NCBI RefSeq assembly: GCF_000332055.1
Contig: NZ_ALVZ01000197.1
Span: 1-50,189 of the forward strand
Direction of reading: 5' to 3'
Length of the DNA: 50,189 nt
From: Xenococcus sp. PCC 7305
GTDB taxonomy: Bacteria; Cyanobacteriota; Cyanobacteriia; Cyanobacteriales; Xenococcaceae
Part shown: piece by piece, positions 1 through 9,771 of the stretch
How the letters are laid out: every line of letters starts with the position of its first letter
Position numbering within the stretch: the first letter of the stretch is position 1
The notes under the pieces: model-generated
The model's input: the letters and a program-made list of their open reading frames with translations, nothing else
Told to the model about the DNA's origin: nothing
The model's database searches: none
Translations under genes and position numbers: made by a program

Positions 1-237
1 GGCAGAGGGCAGCGGTGAGACCCCGCGCCGCCGTCAGGCGCAAGGGAACGCTCACCAAGAGAGAGGGCAGAAGGATAAAACTACTTCTAACTTATCCCTT
101 TAGGTTGAATTTCTCCACTTCTTTAAGTGGAACATGGCATAGTGGGAGAATTAGACTCACCACTATGCCAGTTACCTTCTGCCTTCTGCCTTCTGCCTTC
201 ATTCTTCTGCCTTCGGTTTAAGAAACAAAATTTGCCA
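1..237. other. Non-coding left edge with hairpins and heptamer repeats
   Basis: I see no convincing gene here; the reading frames that cross it have no recognisable protein character. It holds a short hairpin (arms 114-120 and 125-131), a perfect 11-bp inverted repeat (TGGCATAGTGG at 135-145, its complement at 160-170, 14-nt loop), and a run of 7-bp CTGCCTT-type units at about 176-216. It probably carries the leader of purE, but no promoter can be assigned with confidence. Confidence 0.6.
175..216. repeat. Heptameric tandem repeat (CTGCCTT type)
   Basis: Successive 7-bp units of the CTGCCTT type with one degenerate unit, just upstream of purE. The same unit or its complement recurs at 1797-1826, 6993-7024 and 16560-16596. 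It is typical of the short tandemly repeated heptamers known from cyanobacteria. Confidence 0.85.
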
Positions 238-765
238 ATGATCCAAAAATCTCAAAACCTTGTCGGCATTATTATGGGTAGTGATTCTGACTTGCCAACG
301 ATGCAAGCGGCGATCGCGGTATGTGAAGAATTCGCTGTTGGTTGCGAAGTTGCGATCGTTTCTGCCCATCGCACTCCCGACAGAATGGTTGATTATGCTC
401 GAACTGCCCATGAAAAAGGACTAAAAGTTATTATTGCTGGGGCAGGTGGGGCAGCTCATTTGCCAGGAATGGTAGCGTCTTTGACTCCTCTGCCCGTAAT
501 TGGTGTGCCAGTAGCCACGCGCAATCTTCAAGGTGTGGATTCTCTCTACTCCATTGTGCAGATGCCCAGAGGCATTCCTGTGGCAACAGTTGCGATCGGT
601 AATGCCCAAAATGCTGGACTATTAGCCGTGCAGATTTTGGCTACCAGCGATAGTCAGCTATTAACCAGAGTGCAGCAATATCGCCAAGACTTGGCTGCTA
701 TGGTCTTAGAGAAACAAACAAAATTGGAGCAATTGGGTTATCAGAAATACTTAACCCAAATGTAG
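238..765 (+). CDS. purE: N5-carboxyaminoimidazole ribonucleotide mutase PurE
   Basis: PurE moves the carboxyl group of N5-CAIR to form CAIR in cytosolic de novo purine synthesis. The 175-residue product has the family's usual length. It shows the N-terminal G-S-D-S-D-L-P phosphate and substrate loop, the A-H-R-T-P motif with the catalytic His, and the [10 protein letters not shown] loop. I chose the ATG at 238 because the longer frame upstream only translates the CTGCCTT heptamer repeats (Leu-Pro-Ser-Ala-Phe-Cys runs) and other non-coding sequence. No purK lies nearby; crtR follows 153 bp downstream with its own leader, so the gene is probably transcribed alone. Confidence 0.96.
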   Translation: MIQKSQNLVGIIMGSDSDLPTMQAAIAVCEEFAVGCEVAIVSAHRTPDRMVDYARTAHEKGLKVIIAGAGGAAHLPGMVASLTPLPVIGVPVATRNLQGVDSLYSIVQMPRGIPVATVAIGNAQNAGLLAVQILATSDSQLLTRVQQYRQDLAAMVLEKQTKLEQLGYQKYLTQM

Positions 766-918
766 GAATATACAGAAAAAATAAACAATGTATATATCCT
801 TTACAACCTAGAATATAAGATTAAAGAGTACTTTACAAATCTTTACTCCGATACAGGATATATTGTAAACTACCCAAGGAAAATGTATATGTTGTCAAGA
901 TAAGGAGCAAAAACTAAG

Positions 919-1791
919 ATGCAGTCGGCTCAGACGCTGCGAAAAGCGCCAAAAGAGTATATTAAGCCTGATGGTGGCTTAAATCCCAATGTATTGATGA
1001 CGATGACCGCTCTGATGCTAATTGCCTCTTCTGTATGTGGTTATTTTTTGTGGAACTTTCCCGCATGGTATTGTTTTGCCGTTAATGTTTTGGCATTACA
1101 TATTTCGGGTACTGTAATCCATGATGCATCTCATAACAGTGGTCATAAAAATCCTATAGTTAACTCTATTTTGGGTCATACTAGCGCTTTAATGTTAGGT
1201 TTTGCCTTTCCTGTTTTTACTCGTGTGCATTTGCAGCATCATGCCCATGTGAATGACCCAGAGAATGATCCCGATCATTTTGTCTCTACTGGTGGGCCTT
1301 TATGGATGATTGCTGCACGTTTTTTCTATCACGAAATATTCTTTTTTAAAAGGCGTTTGTGGCGCAAGTATGAGTTATTAGAATGGTTTTTGAGCCGCTT
1401 ATTTTTGGCGACTATTGTTATTTTGGGAATCCACTATGACTTCATGAACTATGTCATGAATTTCTGGTTTGTCCCAGCTTTGGTTGTGGGTATTGCTCTG
1501 GGATTGTTTTTCGATTATTTGCCCCATCGTCCCTTTAAGGAACGCGATCGCTGGAAGAATGCCAGGGTTTATCCTGGTGCGGTTTTGAATCTTTTGATCT
1601 TAGGGCAAAATTATCATCTAGTTCATCATCTTTGGCCTTCGATTCCCTGGTATAACTATCAGCCTGCTTATTACGAGATGAAGCCTTTACTTGATCACAA
1701 AGGTTGCGAGCAGTCTTTGGGATTACTCGAAGGGAAGAATTTTTGGAGTTTTCTATACGATATCTTTTTGGGGATTCGTTTTCATCATTGA
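919..1791 (+). CDS. crtR: Beta-carotene hydroxylase CrtR
   Basis: This is a membrane di-iron hydroxylase that adds 3-hydroxyl groups to beta-ionone rings, forming zeaxanthin and related xanthophylls. At 290 residues it belongs to the fatty-acid-desaturase-like superfamily. Histidine boxes are visible: H-D-A-S-H (68-72) followed by H76, H-L-Q-H-H (104-108) with H110, and a C-terminal H-x-x-H-H-L-W-P box. Hydrophobic segments lie at about 25-65, 82-100 and 155-205. An AAGGAG ribosome binding site at about 902-907 supports the ATG at 919. The length and the H-H-L-W-P box favour CrtR over CrtW ketolase or a fatty acid desaturase, but that separation rests on motif recall rather than alignment. 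Confidence 0.88.
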   Translation: MQSAQTLRKAPKEYIKPDGGLNPNVLMTMTALMLIASSVCGYFLWNFPAWYCFAVNVLALHISGTVIHDASHNSGHKNPIVNSILGHTSALMLGFAFPVFTRVHLQHHAHVNDPENDPDHFVSTGGPLWMIAARFFYHEIFFFKRRLWRKYELLEWFLSRLFLATIVILGIHYDFMNYVMNFWFVPALVVGIALGLFFDYLPHRPFKERDRWKNARVYPGAVLNLLILGQNYHLVHHLWPSIPWYNYQPAYYEMKPLLDHKGCEQSLGLLEGKNFWSFLYDIFLGIRFHH

Positions 1792-1796
1792 ATGAG

Positions 1797-1826
1797 GGCA
1801 GATGGCAGATGGCAGATGGCAGAAGG
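1797..1826. repeat. Heptameric tandem repeat (GCAGATG)
   Basis: About four 7-bp GCAGATG units, the last one GCAGAAG, directly after the crtR stop codon. This is the complement of the CTGCCTT/CATCTGC family found elsewhere in the window. Confidence 0.85.
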
Positions 1827-1882
1827 TGGACTTATTGAGAAGTCCTAGCTTACGTAATTGATTGCTGAAAGAAAGGTTAATT

Positions 1883-1990
1883 AATACTTATCGTTTAGGG
1901 AAATAGGGATGTAGGGAACTAGGGAAATCTAGCTATTGTTATTCCCCAAACCCCTAAAACCCCAAATCCCAACTTGTAACGAGAAGTATT
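1883..1990. repeat. MITE-like dispersed repeat with terminal inverted repeats
   Basis: A 108-bp element bounded by AATACTTATCG (1883-1893) and CGAGAAGTATT (1980-1990), which are inverted repeats matching at 10 of 11 positions. The interior has G-rich and C-rich arms (GGGAAATAGGGATG near the left, CCCCAAACCCCTAAAACCCC near the right) able to form a long imperfect hairpin. The interior recurs nearly identically at 35227-35306, and the terminal sequence AATACTTCTCG recurs at 35070-35080. It codes for nothing. It lies between the ends of crtR and the convergent gene at 2010. Confidence 0.7.
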
Positions 1991-2009
1991 GAAAGGGTAA
2001 TGGGTTATT

Positions 2010-5000
2010 TTAGGAAGCTGGGCTACAGTTGTCTGCAATATGAGGCGTGCGAGTATTGTTATTTCCTGTTGCGTGGGCAGTCAAGATAACTTGACCATCT
2101 TCCGTTTTAACGACGCCTCTAGCGGGATAAATGTCTCCAGTATTAGTTTTGATAGGTTTAATCTCTGGGTATTGGGCTTGCAGTTGGGAAGTGGTAATTA
2201 GTTCATCTACCAAAAGAGTCTCAGAATCAAAAGGTTCGATAGGTTGAGTAGGGATGCCACCTTTCCCTTTGATAGTTAAACCCCCAGATTTGTCCGAGGT
2301 TCGGGAATTTTGACAAGCTTGAGCAACAGTTTGCCCTGATTCAATCGGATTATTCGGTAATTGAATATCGGTTTGAATAGAATTGATATCAGGAGTAAAA
2401 ATAGAAATCGTGCCATCTAACCCAAATTCAGAACTGGCATTGATGTCGTTTGTTATTTCATTCAAGGGACGTTCTTCTATACCAAAAAGCGACTCAGCAG
2501 TAATATTGATATTGCCGCCATTCCCTCGCCCGGCATTAGCGATAATATCGTTATTTTGATTAGGAAAAGCAATGATGAATCGACTATCAATAGTGATATT
2601 GCCGCCATTTCCTTCATTCAAAGCTTGTGCGGAAATCAAACCGCCATTTTGTAAGATGATATCTTCAGCAACTTGCAGGGCAATATTTGCACTTTCCCCA
2701 AAAGGAGATTGAGTGGTCGCAATGATTCTGCCATCATTTAGTAAGTTAATAGAATTAGCTTGTATATTAATATTTCCTGGTTGTCCCGTTCCAGGTGGAA
2801 AAGTAGAGTTTTCTAAACTAGGAAAATTACTAGCAGCAATCGCTGCACCATTATCAATAGTTAAGTTTTTTGTAAAAATATTCACGTCCCCGCCATTTCC
2901 ACTACCTTGTAATGCACTAGCAAAAATACCACCACGTCCATTTTCTGTAACTCCACTTAATTCGATAGATTCAGCAGCAGTTATAGTCAGAGAACCTGCA
3001 TTTCCACTTCCTAAAGTAATTGCTGAAATTGCTGCCCCATCTTCAACTGTTAATCTTCGGGTTTCTAGAATTAAGTTCCCGCCATTTCCTGTAGCATTTT
3101 CAACGAGAACATCTACTTCAATGCCTCCTGTGCCAGATACATTTATCGAATCTAAAGCATTAATAGTAATCGATCCTCCACTCCCAGTGTTAGTAACAGA
3201 ACCATCGCCTAAAATATCTGCGGAAATAAAAGCACCATTAGTTACAGAAAGGTTTGCTGTATTAATTTCTATATCACCTGCATCTCCTACACTATTAAAT
3301 GTATCAGCCAAAATACCACTAACTACCTGAATATCGCCGAGCAAGCCAGTACCATCTACAGAAACAGTATCGCGGGCATTAATAATAATATTTCCACCCT
3401 TGCCAACTCCAGAAATACCGACATCAATATCTCCCCCATTACTAATAAACAAAGAACCTGTATCGATAATAATATTGCCCCCATTTCCTTCAGCATCAGC
3501 TAAGGTTTCCGCGCTTATAAAACTAGGTGATATGTTAGCATTACCTTGCTCGCCAATGGTAATTTGTTCAGAATTAATATTAATATTTCCTCCATTTCCT
3601 TGTCCGAAAAGTTGTGAAGAAATAAATCCATTTCTAGAAAGATCGAGATTTTGAGTATTAATATTAATAGTTCCTGCATCGCCAGTACCAGTTGTAAATA
3701 TATTGCTTGATATTTCACTAGCTAAAGTAGCTGATAGATTTGTTGTAGTAGCTTCGCCAAAACCATCAATTTTAATTGAATTGGCAACATCTATATTAAT
3801 GTTTCCACTATTACCAGTTCCACTAACTAAACTTGAAATGGCTGCTCCGTTGGTCAAAGTAAAATTTTGTGCTGTAACATTTATTTCTCCAATGCTACCT
3901 GATGAGTTTTCTGGAAGATTGTTGATGATCCCACTACGTCGAAATGACGTGATAGCATCAAAAGTAATATCCCCAGTAGCATTTAAAGTTATATTGCCAA
4001 TTCTAACTGTTTCTTGTTCTTCGGAAAAAGCAGTAATATTTCCACCATTTTGAAATGTAATATTTCTCGCACTGATATTAATATTACCTGGATTACCAGT
4101 AGCAAAACTACTATTAGTAATGAAAGTTGAATTATTACTATCTAACTCATCTATAATTAAATCTTCTTCTAGATTAATAGTGACATTTCCAGCCTGTGCT
4201 TCTAGGGAACTATTATCACTGCTAATCCCAGTAAAAAAACTACTACCAGAAGTAATTGATAAATTCTTGGCATTTACGTTGATAAAACCGCCTGTTGCGC
4301 CAACAACAAAAATATTAGAATTATTACTAAAAAGGACATCTTCTGTCGCATTTATTGTCACATCTCCTGCTTGTCCATTGGCAACATTAAAAGCAAGCAA
4401 TCCTGTCCCATTGTTAAGACTTAAAGAACCTGTCGTTAATTCAATATTTCCCGCATTTCCTTGGGCATTATCACCAGAAACAAAAGTGCTAATAGCCGTA
4501 TTAGTTGAAGAAGTAGGATCGCTACCTTCAAGAACAATAGAATTGCTAGCATCAATGGTGACATTTCCAGCATTACCTTGCCCTCCACTAACAGTATTGA
4601 TAGAACCGCGATCTCTTAAGGTCAAAGATTCAGTCGTAATGTTAATGTTTCCAGCATTGCCTACAGCATTAGAACCAACATTACTAAACACACCTGTACC
4701 AACATCACTATTATCCTGACCATCGATCAAGATATTTACTGAATCAATACTAATATTTCCAGCATCACCTTGACCTGATGTACTGGCATTAATCAATGCA
4801 CCACTACTCAATTCTAGAGAACTAGTAGTAATACTAACATTGCCTCCATTACCAATAGCATTAGTAGTAATATTGGATGAAATTGTACTGGTATTTCCTT
4901 GACTCTCTAAGGTTATAGATTCACTAGCATTAATGGTAATATTTCCCGCATTTCCTTGTCCTAAAGACGCCGTAGAAATTAAAGCACGATCACCTAGAGT

Positions 5001-6044
5001 TAAATTTGCTGTCTCAATTGTTATGTTCCCGCCATCAGAAACACCACTGGGAAAAACTCTATTGGAAATAGCACTAACAAAATTCAGTTCATTTTCAATT
5101 CCACTAATAGTTAAAGATTCAGCAGCAAAAATTGATATTTCTCCTCCAGATTCTGAACCTAAAGTATCGGCTGTAAACCCTGAAACACCAGTAATAAAAA
5201 TATTATTGCCTGCAACATTAATATCTCCACCACCTACACCACTAGCATCAATATTGCTTCTTCCCGATAGTGAGATATCACTAAAGTTTTCAACTGCTGA
5301 ATAATCAAAGCTTAATCCATTATCTACAGAAACAACATTAACTTGACCTCCATTAACGCTGCCAAGCTCAACTCTTCCACCAGCAGTTTTGACAACAGCA
5401 TCTTCAAAATTGAGATTACCACCAACTAAGCTAAAAGTAGCATTAGAATCGACCCGTAAAGCTTCTTGAGTATCAATTATTTCACTATCAAAAGGTCTTG
5501 CACCATTCCCATTTCCTCTAACAGTAATATCTCCTGGATTATCTCGGAAACTCAATCCAATTGGAGCATTAATTGTCAATAAAGGTGGATTGTCTAAATT
5601 AGTCGCGCTAAATTCTCCATCAGGAAAGATAATACTGTCGGCAGTGCTACCCAGAAAAGAACCGCCAATATTCAATCTGGCATTTCGTCCGAAAATAATT
5701 CCTGCGGGGTTAATCAAAAAGAGATTAGCTGTTCCCTGAGCACCCAGCAATCCGTTGATATTGGAAATATTGCCACCAGTCACTCTAGAGAAAATATTGA
5801 CTATATCCGCCGCATTATTAAAAAATGCCGAACCCCCATTGGGAACCGAAAACTCACCAAAACTATGAAACAAATTACCGCCAGCGCGATCGCCCTGCTC
5901 GATAGTAAAATCATTTCCGTTAACATCAACTCTAGTGTTTGTAGTGCTATCAGGAGTGACTTGTGCCGTGACTGAATTCAAGCAAATACCTTGAACAAGA
6001 GTAAAGCAGCCCAAAGAGAATAGTAGTGACAGTCCTTGTTTCAT
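2010..6044 (-). CDS. Secreted filamentous-haemagglutinin-type (TpsA-like) beta-helix protein
   Basis: This is a 1344-residue exported protein. Residues 1-27 form a signal peptide (hydrophobic core, S-V-T-A before the likely cleavage site). A two-partner-secretion domain follows (about 29-150), with G-G-N-L-F-H-S-F (56-63) and N-P-A-G-I-I-F-G (112-119), the recognition motif for a TpsB outer-membrane transporter. The rest is a long passenger of about 25-45-residue repeats of the G-N-A-G-N-I-T-I-N-A type, expected to form a right-handed beta-helix. The C-terminus has the single-Cys segment followed by a G-K-G-G-I-P motif common in cyanobacterial members. It is probably secreted to the cell surface and used in adhesion. 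No tpsB gene is in the window, so the transporter must be encoded elsewhere. The ligand is unknown. Confidence 0.88.
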   Translation of the reverse strand: MKQGLSLLFSLGCFTLVQGICLNSVTAQVTPDSTTNTRVDVNGNDFTIEQGDRAGGNLFHSFGEFSVPNGGSAFFNNAADIVNIFSRVTGGNISNINGLLGAQGTANLFLINPAGIIFGRNARLNIGGSFLGSTADSIIFPDGEFSATNLDNPPLLTINAPIGLSFRDNPGDITVRGNGNGARPFDSEIIDTQEALRVDSNATFSLVGGNLNFEDAVVKTAGGRVELGSVNGGQVNVVSVDNGLSFDYSAVENFSDISLSGRSNIDASGVGGGDINVAGNNIFITGVSGFTADTLGSESGGEISIFAAESLTISGIENELNFVSAISNRVFPSGVSDGGNITIETANLTLGDRALISTASLGQGNAGNITINASESITLESQGNTSTISSNITTNAIGNGGNVSITTSSLELSSGALINASTSGQGDAGNISIDSVNILIDGQDNSDVGTGVFSNVGSNAVGNAGNINITTESLTLRDRGSINTVSGGQGNAGNVTIDASNSIVLEGSDPTSSTNTAISTFVSGDNAQGNAGNIELTTGSLSLNNGTGLLAFNVANGQAGDVTINATEDVLFSNNSNIFVVGATGGFINVNAKNLSITSGSSFFTGISSDNSSLEAQAGNVTINLEEDLIIDELDSNNSTFITNSSFATGNPGNINISARNITFQNGGNITAFSEEQETVRIGNITLNATGDITFDAITSFRRSGIINNLPENSSGSIGEINVTAQNFTLTNGAAISSLVSGTGNSGNINIDVANSIKIDGFGEATTTNLSATLASEISSNIFTTGTGDAGTININTQNLDLSRNGFISSQLFGQGNGGNININSEQITIGEQGNANISPSFISAETLADAEGNGGNIIIDTGSLFISNGGDIDVGISGVGKGGNIIINARDTVSVDGTGLLGDIQVVSGILADTFNSVGDAGDIEINTANLSVTNGAFISADILGDGSVTNTGSGGSITINALDSINVSGTGGIEVDVLVENATGNGGNLILETRRLTVEDGAAISAITLGSGNAGSLTITAAESIELSGVTENGRGGIFASALQGSGNGGDVNIFTKNLTIDNGAAIAASNFPSLENSTFPPGTGQPGNINIQANSINLLNDGRIIATTQSPFGESANIALQVAEDIILQNGGLISAQALNEGNGGNITIDSRFIIAFPNQNNDIIANAGRGNGGNINITAESLFGIEERPLNEITNDINASSEFGLDGTISIFTPDINSIQTDIQLPNNPIESGQTVAQACQNSRTSDKSGGLTIKGKGGIPTQPIEPFDSETLLVDELITTSQLQAQYPEIKPIKTNTGDIYPARGVVKTEDGQVILTAHATGNNNTRTPHIADNCSPAS

Positions 6045-6351
6045 CTTGTTACTTTCCCCCCCAAATTGATAATCTAATTTAGTTTTCAGTAATTATACAT
6101 ATAAAAACTAGGATAAATGGGTAGTCTCACACACTATTTACAGAAATTAACTTTATTTGAAATCACTTAGAATCCATCTTTTATGCTTCAAGATGTATTG
6201 ACTTGCAGCACAAAAAACGAGCCGTCAATTATCATTCTTTTTAAGTTAAACCGCCTGAATTGCCAAAAGTTATCTTTAACGGGTCTTCGCCCTCTGCCCT
6301 CTGCCCTCTGCCTTCACCCCGTCAGGGGCTCTTGACTTGCGCGTAGTGGCA
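6045..6351. other. Intergenic region upstream of the TpsA-like gene
   Basis: About 300 bp between the TpsA-like gene and the tetR-type gene, both on the minus strand. It contains AT-rich sequence next to the TpsA-like start codon, likely to hold its promoter, and CCCTCTG heptamers at about 6290-6314. I see no gene in it. Confidence 0.6.
6290..6314. repeat. Heptameric tandem repeat (CCCTCTG)
   Basis: Three to four 7-bp CCCTCTG/CCTTCTG-type units downstream of the tetR-type gene. Confidence 0.75.
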
Positions 6352-6897
6352 CTAGCTATCTAACAAAATTTGCGGCAGCTTTGCGATCGCCCGCTGAAAA
6401 GGTTCTTTATTATTACTAACCCTAACTAAAACCAAAGCTCCTTGAATGAGCATAATAGCATCTTCAGCTCTTTCTCTAGCTTGTTGCGACTCAATACCTG
6501 TTTCCTCAACAACATTAGCTAAAGTATCAATCCATTTCTTGAGAGACTGTTTTAGCTGTTGGTGAAATAGATTATCGGCTTCCCCCACCGACATCACCGA
6601 GAGAAGACAGGGTTCTTGCCCAGTTTGATAAAACTCATCTATTCCTTGGCACATAGCCAGAATTCGCTCTTGCGGTGGCTGCTCTGACTTTAAAGGGGTG
6701 AAAATATGCTGATTAATCCAATTGCCAATATATTCCAAAACTGCCGCCGCCATCTGTTCCTTGCCACCTTGAAAATGATGGTAAAGGCTAGCTTTTTTTA
6801 AACCTGTTGCTGCCGATAACCGAGACACTGTAGCGCCCTCGTAACCATAATGGCGAAATACTGGGATTAGTTTCGTAACTATTTGTTCTTTGGACAT
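6352..6897 (-). CDS. TetR/AcrR-family transcriptional regulator
   Basis: This 181-residue one-component repressor has an N-terminal helix-turn-helix (about residues 5-50) with the characteristic G-L-K-K-A-S-L-Y-H-H-F recognition-helix motif. The C-terminal ligand-binding domain resembles the LmrA/YxaF-type subgroup. A perfect palindrome 28 bp upstream of the start codon (6925-6940) is a very likely operator, so autoregulation is expected. The divergent neighbour lpdA starts 194 bp away and could share control, though the operator lies much nearer to this gene. The ligand cannot be read from the sequence. Confidence 0.9.
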   Translation of the reverse strand: MSKEQIVTKLIPVFRHYGYEGATVSRLSAATGLKKASLYHHFQGGKEQMAAAVLEYIGNWINQHIFTPLKSEQPPQERILAMCQGIDEFYQTGQEPCLLSVMSVGEADNLFHQQLKQSLKKWIDTLANVVEETGIESQQARERAEDAIMLIQGALVLVRVSNNKEPFQRAIAKLPQILLDS

Positions 6898-6924
6898 GTA
6901 TGAGACTTTATTTTAATTCTATGA

Positions 6925-6940
6925 TACCGAATGTTCGGTA
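6925..6940. promoter_or_regulatory. Palindromic operator of the TetR-type regulator
   Basis: TACCGAA-TG-TTCGGTA is a perfect 7-bp inverted repeat with a 2-bp centre. Its size and its A-C-C-G-A-A/T-T-C-G-G-T arms are typical of TetR-family operators. It sits 28 bp before the regulator's start codon. Binding is inferred, not shown. Confidence 0.7.
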
Positions 6941-6992
6941 CGACTTCTTTTTGACCCAAAAACTAACACCAGTCTTCATCCTTAAAGTAAAC

Positions 6993-7024
6993 CATCTGCC
7001 TTCTGCCTTCTGCCTTCTGCCCTT
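6993..7024. repeat. Heptameric tandem repeat (CTGCCTT)
   Basis: Four 7-bp CTGCCTT-type units in the divergent spacer between the tetR-type gene and lpdA. Confidence 0.8.
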
Positions 7025-7091
7025 AATTGACCATTCTGGGGAGATTTAACTTTAAAATAAGAGTTTGGAGAAATTATAGAAGTAAAGCATA

Positions 7092-8516
7092 ATGAGCAAA
7101 TTTGATTACGATTTAATTATTATTGGTGCGGGAGTTGGCGGACATGGTGCGGCCTTACATGCCGTCAAATGCGGATTAAAAACCGCAATTATTGAGGCTG
7201 GGGATATGGGAGGGACTTGTGTTAATCGTGGTTGCATTCCCTCTAAAGCTTTGCTGGCGGCCTCAGGAAGGGTTAGAGAATTTAATGATGCTCATCATCT
7301 GCAATCTTTGGGCATTCAGATAGGTGGAGTGCAATATGACCGCGGTGCGATCGCGGATCATGCGAATAATTTAGTTAGCAAAATCCAAGGTGATTTAACC
7401 AATAGTCTCAAACGTCTCAAAGTAGATATTCTTCGTGGTTGGGGTAAAGTTACAGGCAAACAAAAAGTAACAGTTGCTGGTGATGGCGGAGATAAAACCT
7501 ATACAGCTCGCGATATTATGCTTTGTCCTGGTTCGGTTCCCTTTGTGCCTCGTGGCATTGAAATTGATGGTAAAACCGTTTTCACTAGTGATGATGCAGT
7601 AAGACTAGAATCGGTTCCCGATTGGGTCGCAATTATTGGTAGTGGTTACATTGGTTTAGAATTTTCCGATGTTTATACAGCATTGGGCAGTGAAGTCACC
7701 ATGATTGAAGCTTTAGACAATTTAATGCCTGGTTTTGATCCAGAAATCGCCAAAATTGCTAAACGCACTTTGATTGCAACTCGTGACATTGAAACCTATA
7801 CCGGAGTTTTTGCCACAAAAATAACTCCCGGCAATCCTGTAACTATTGAATTGACCGATGCGAAAAGCAAAGAAGTCATTGAAGTGTTGGAGGTAGACGC
7901 TTGTTTGGTTGCAACAGGCAGAATTCCCGCGACAAAAAATCTTGGGTTAGAAAGTTTAGCCGTCGAAATTGACAAACGAGGTTTTATTCCTGTCAACGAT
8001 AAGATGCAAGTCCTCAAAGATGGTCAGGCGGTCCCTCATCTTTGGGCTGTTGGAGATGCGACAGGTAAGATGATGTTGGCTCACGCAGCATCAGGACAAG
8101 GAGTCATTGCGGTCGAAAATATTTGTGGCCGAGCGAAAGATATAGACTATCGTTGTATTCCCGCCGCTGCTTTCACCCATCCCGAAATTAGCTATGTAGG
8201 GTTAACAGAAGCCCAAGCTAAAGAGTTGGGAGAGAAAGAAGGGTTTAAGGCAGCAACCGCAAAAACCTATTACAAAGGTAATTCTAAAGCTTTAGCTGAG
8301 GGCGAAACCGATGGCATGGCCAAGGTTATTTATCGCAAGGACACAGGAGAATTATTGGGCGTACATATTATAGGTATCCATGCTTCTGATTTAATCCAAG
8401 AAGCGGCTAATGCGATCGCAAAACGGGAATCTGTGACCAACCTCGCATTCAATGTCCACACTCATCCTACTTTGTCTGAAGTATTAGACGAGGCTTATAA
8501 ACGGGCAACGGCCTAG
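7092..8516 (+). CDS. lpdA: Dihydrolipoyl dehydrogenase (E3)
   Basis: This FAD-dependent oxidoreductase reoxidises the dihydrolipoyl groups of the pyruvate dehydrogenase complex, glycine cleavage H protein and related complexes, reducing NAD+. The 474 residues cover the full family length. Visible motifs are the FAD-binding I-I-G-A-G-V-G-G (9-16), the redox disulfide C-V-N-R-G-C (Cys43 and Cys48), the NAD-binding [11 protein letters not shown], and the C-terminal catalytic H-T-H-P-T-L-S-E dyad motif. No other complex subunits are adjacent. The last 103 bp are repeated at 9772-9874, beyond the neighbouring SLH gene. Most differences between the copies are synonymous. The copy here is intact. 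Confidence 0.95.
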   Translation: MSKFDYDLIIIGAGVGGHGAALHAVKCGLKTAIIEAGDMGGTCVNRGCIPSKALLAASGRVREFNDAHHLQSLGIQIGGVQYDRGAIADHANNLVSKIQGDLTNSLKRLKVDILRGWGKVTGKQKVTVAGDGGDKTYTARDIMLCPGSVPFVPRGIEIDGKTVFTSDDAVRLESVPDWVAIIGSGYIGLEFSDVYTALGSEVTMIEALDNLMPGFDPEIAKIAKRTLIATRDIETYTGVFATKITPGNPVTIELTDAKSKEVIEVLEVDACLVATGRIPATKNLGLESLAVEIDKRGFIPVNDKMQVLKDGQAVPHLWAVGDATGKMMLAHAASGQGVIAVENICGRAKDIDYRCIPAAAFTHPEISYVGLTEAQAKELGEKEGFKAATAKTYYKGNSKALAEGETDGMAKVIYRKDTGELLGVHIIGIHASDLIQEAANAIAKRESVTNLAFNVHTHPTLSEVLDEAYKRATA

Positions 8517-8938
8517 CGGAAATAGTGCATACAAGATGGGTATTTTATTGCCCATCTACACAATTTGAATCAGTTGTTTAGTCTTTTGTTGATAGCTATG
8601 ATAATTTGTCAAAATTGAGGTCAGAATCTCTATTGTGATTTGAAATTTAACACTGGCATAATTAATATTTATGCTATTTTTTTACAGCTACTCTTAAAGA
8701 AACTTAATTATCAACTTTACTTAAAAAAACAATAGACTTGAACAATAATAGACAAAGAGAGCGCAATCTTAATGTAATTTTAATATTACCTGATCATTTT
8801 TTAATGATAATATTTTCTCTAGTTTAATTAATCAATTCTTATTGAAATAAGTAATTGGTTTATATTTTTTGATGTCAATAATTTGATGTCAATAATTTTA
8901 GTATTCAAAACTAGTAATTTATTTTGGAGAAAGAAAAC
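8517..8938. other. AT-rich spacer between lpdA and the SLH gene
   Basis: This 422-bp stretch has no gene. After lpdA there is a hairpin (8534-8557). The rest is very AT-rich. Just before the SLH gene's ribosome binding site lies a perfect tandem duplication of a 14-bp unit (GATGTCAATAATTT at 8871-8884 and 8885-8898), which may be a regulatory site of the SLH gene. Confidence 0.65.
8534..8557 (+). terminator. Possible lpdA transcription terminator hairpin
   Basis: AGATGGG (8534-8540) and CCCATCT (8551-8557) form a 7-bp stem 17 bp after the lpdA stop codon. The loop is 10 nt, and no clear T tract follows, so this is a weak call. Confidence 0.35.
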
Positions 8939-9637
8939 ATGAAACTTTTTTCTAGTGTTAAAATTGCAGCAATAACGGCAACAGCTTTAGGTTTCTCTGC
9001 CGTTCCTGGACTTGCACAAACAACTTTTTCTGATATTGAAGATAATGTCTATGAGACAGAAATTGGAAAAGCGTCGGAAATGGGCATTGTCAAGGGATTT
9101 CCTGATGGTACTTTTCGACCCGATGATACAGTAAGCCGAGAGCAAGCCGCAGCAATGATAGTTCAAGCAATCAACGGAATAGTATCTATTGATCTTGATA
9201 GCAGACCTCCTCAAAGATCCAATGTTAACCCTTTCAATGATGTATCTGATGATCGTTGGAGCGCTAAAGCAATCAACTGGATGCAATGGAACCTTTACCC
9301 AGCAAATGTCGCTCAACTGACAGGTAATTTTCGTCCAGAAGATCCCATTACTCGGATAGAGTTAATTGATTTTTTGAGACGCACAGGAGAACTTGTTAGT
9401 ATCAAATTGACAGGAAGTGCCGAGTTGGATGAAACTGTTGAACCAATAAAGTTTACTGATGTAGTTGGCTACGATCAAGTACTCGCATCTCAAATGTCAG
9501 CTTTTTGTCGAGTTGCATCACCACTAAATGAAGAAGGTGATGCTTTTGCTCCTAACGAAAAAGCCACTCGTGACTACGCTGTCGCGGCAATTGTCCGTGC
9601 TGTTACTTGTGAATCAAAAGAGCAGCCCACAACTTAA
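8939..9637 (+). CDS. Secreted S-layer-homology (SLH) domain protein
   Basis: This 232-residue exported protein has a signal peptide at residues 1-27 (Lys-containing N-region, hydrophobic core, ending near G-L-A-Q). An SLH domain follows (F-S-D-I-E-D then G-I-V-K-G-F-P-D-G-T-F-R-P-D-D-x-V-S-R-E-Q-A-A). A second diverged unit has the matching F-N-D-V-S-D-D-R-W and F-R-P-E-D-P-I-T-R-I-E motifs. SLH domains bind peptidoglycan-linked polymers, so a cell-envelope role is likely. The ATG at 8939 is preceded by GGAG at a good distance, so it is preferred over the in-frame TTG at 8924. The gene sits between lpdA and a duplicated lpdA 3' end, suggesting it was inserted there. Confidence 0.85.
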   Translation: MKLFSSVKIAAITATALGFSAVPGLAQTTFSDIEDNVYETEIGKASEMGIVKGFPDGTFRPDDTVSREQAAAMIVQAINGIVSIDLDSRPPQRSNVNPFNDVSDDRWSAKAINWMQWNLYPANVAQLTGNFRPEDPITRIELIDFLRRTGELVSIKLTGSAELDETVEPIKFTDVVGYDQVLASQMSAFCRVASPLNEEGDAFAPNEKATRDYAVAAIVRAVTCESKEQPTT

Positions 9638-9771
9638 TAATCAAATATAGTTTGGCCCTAGTATCAACCACAGGGGCTTGTCATAGGGAAGAAGTCTAAA
9701 TAAAAAAGTAGAATTCCTATGAATTTTGATACTGATAAACGCTTGTGGTGAAAGTGAACGCAAAAAATAAA

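Noticed and set aside
127-237. N-terminal extension of purE
   Set aside because: It encodes the translated heptamer repeat and matches no PurE N-terminus.
2713-5304. Several long open frames on the plus strand opposite the TpsA-like gene
   Set aside because: They are rich in Pro, Phe and Ile, mirror the repeated passenger sequence, and have no ribosome binding sites or recognisable domains.
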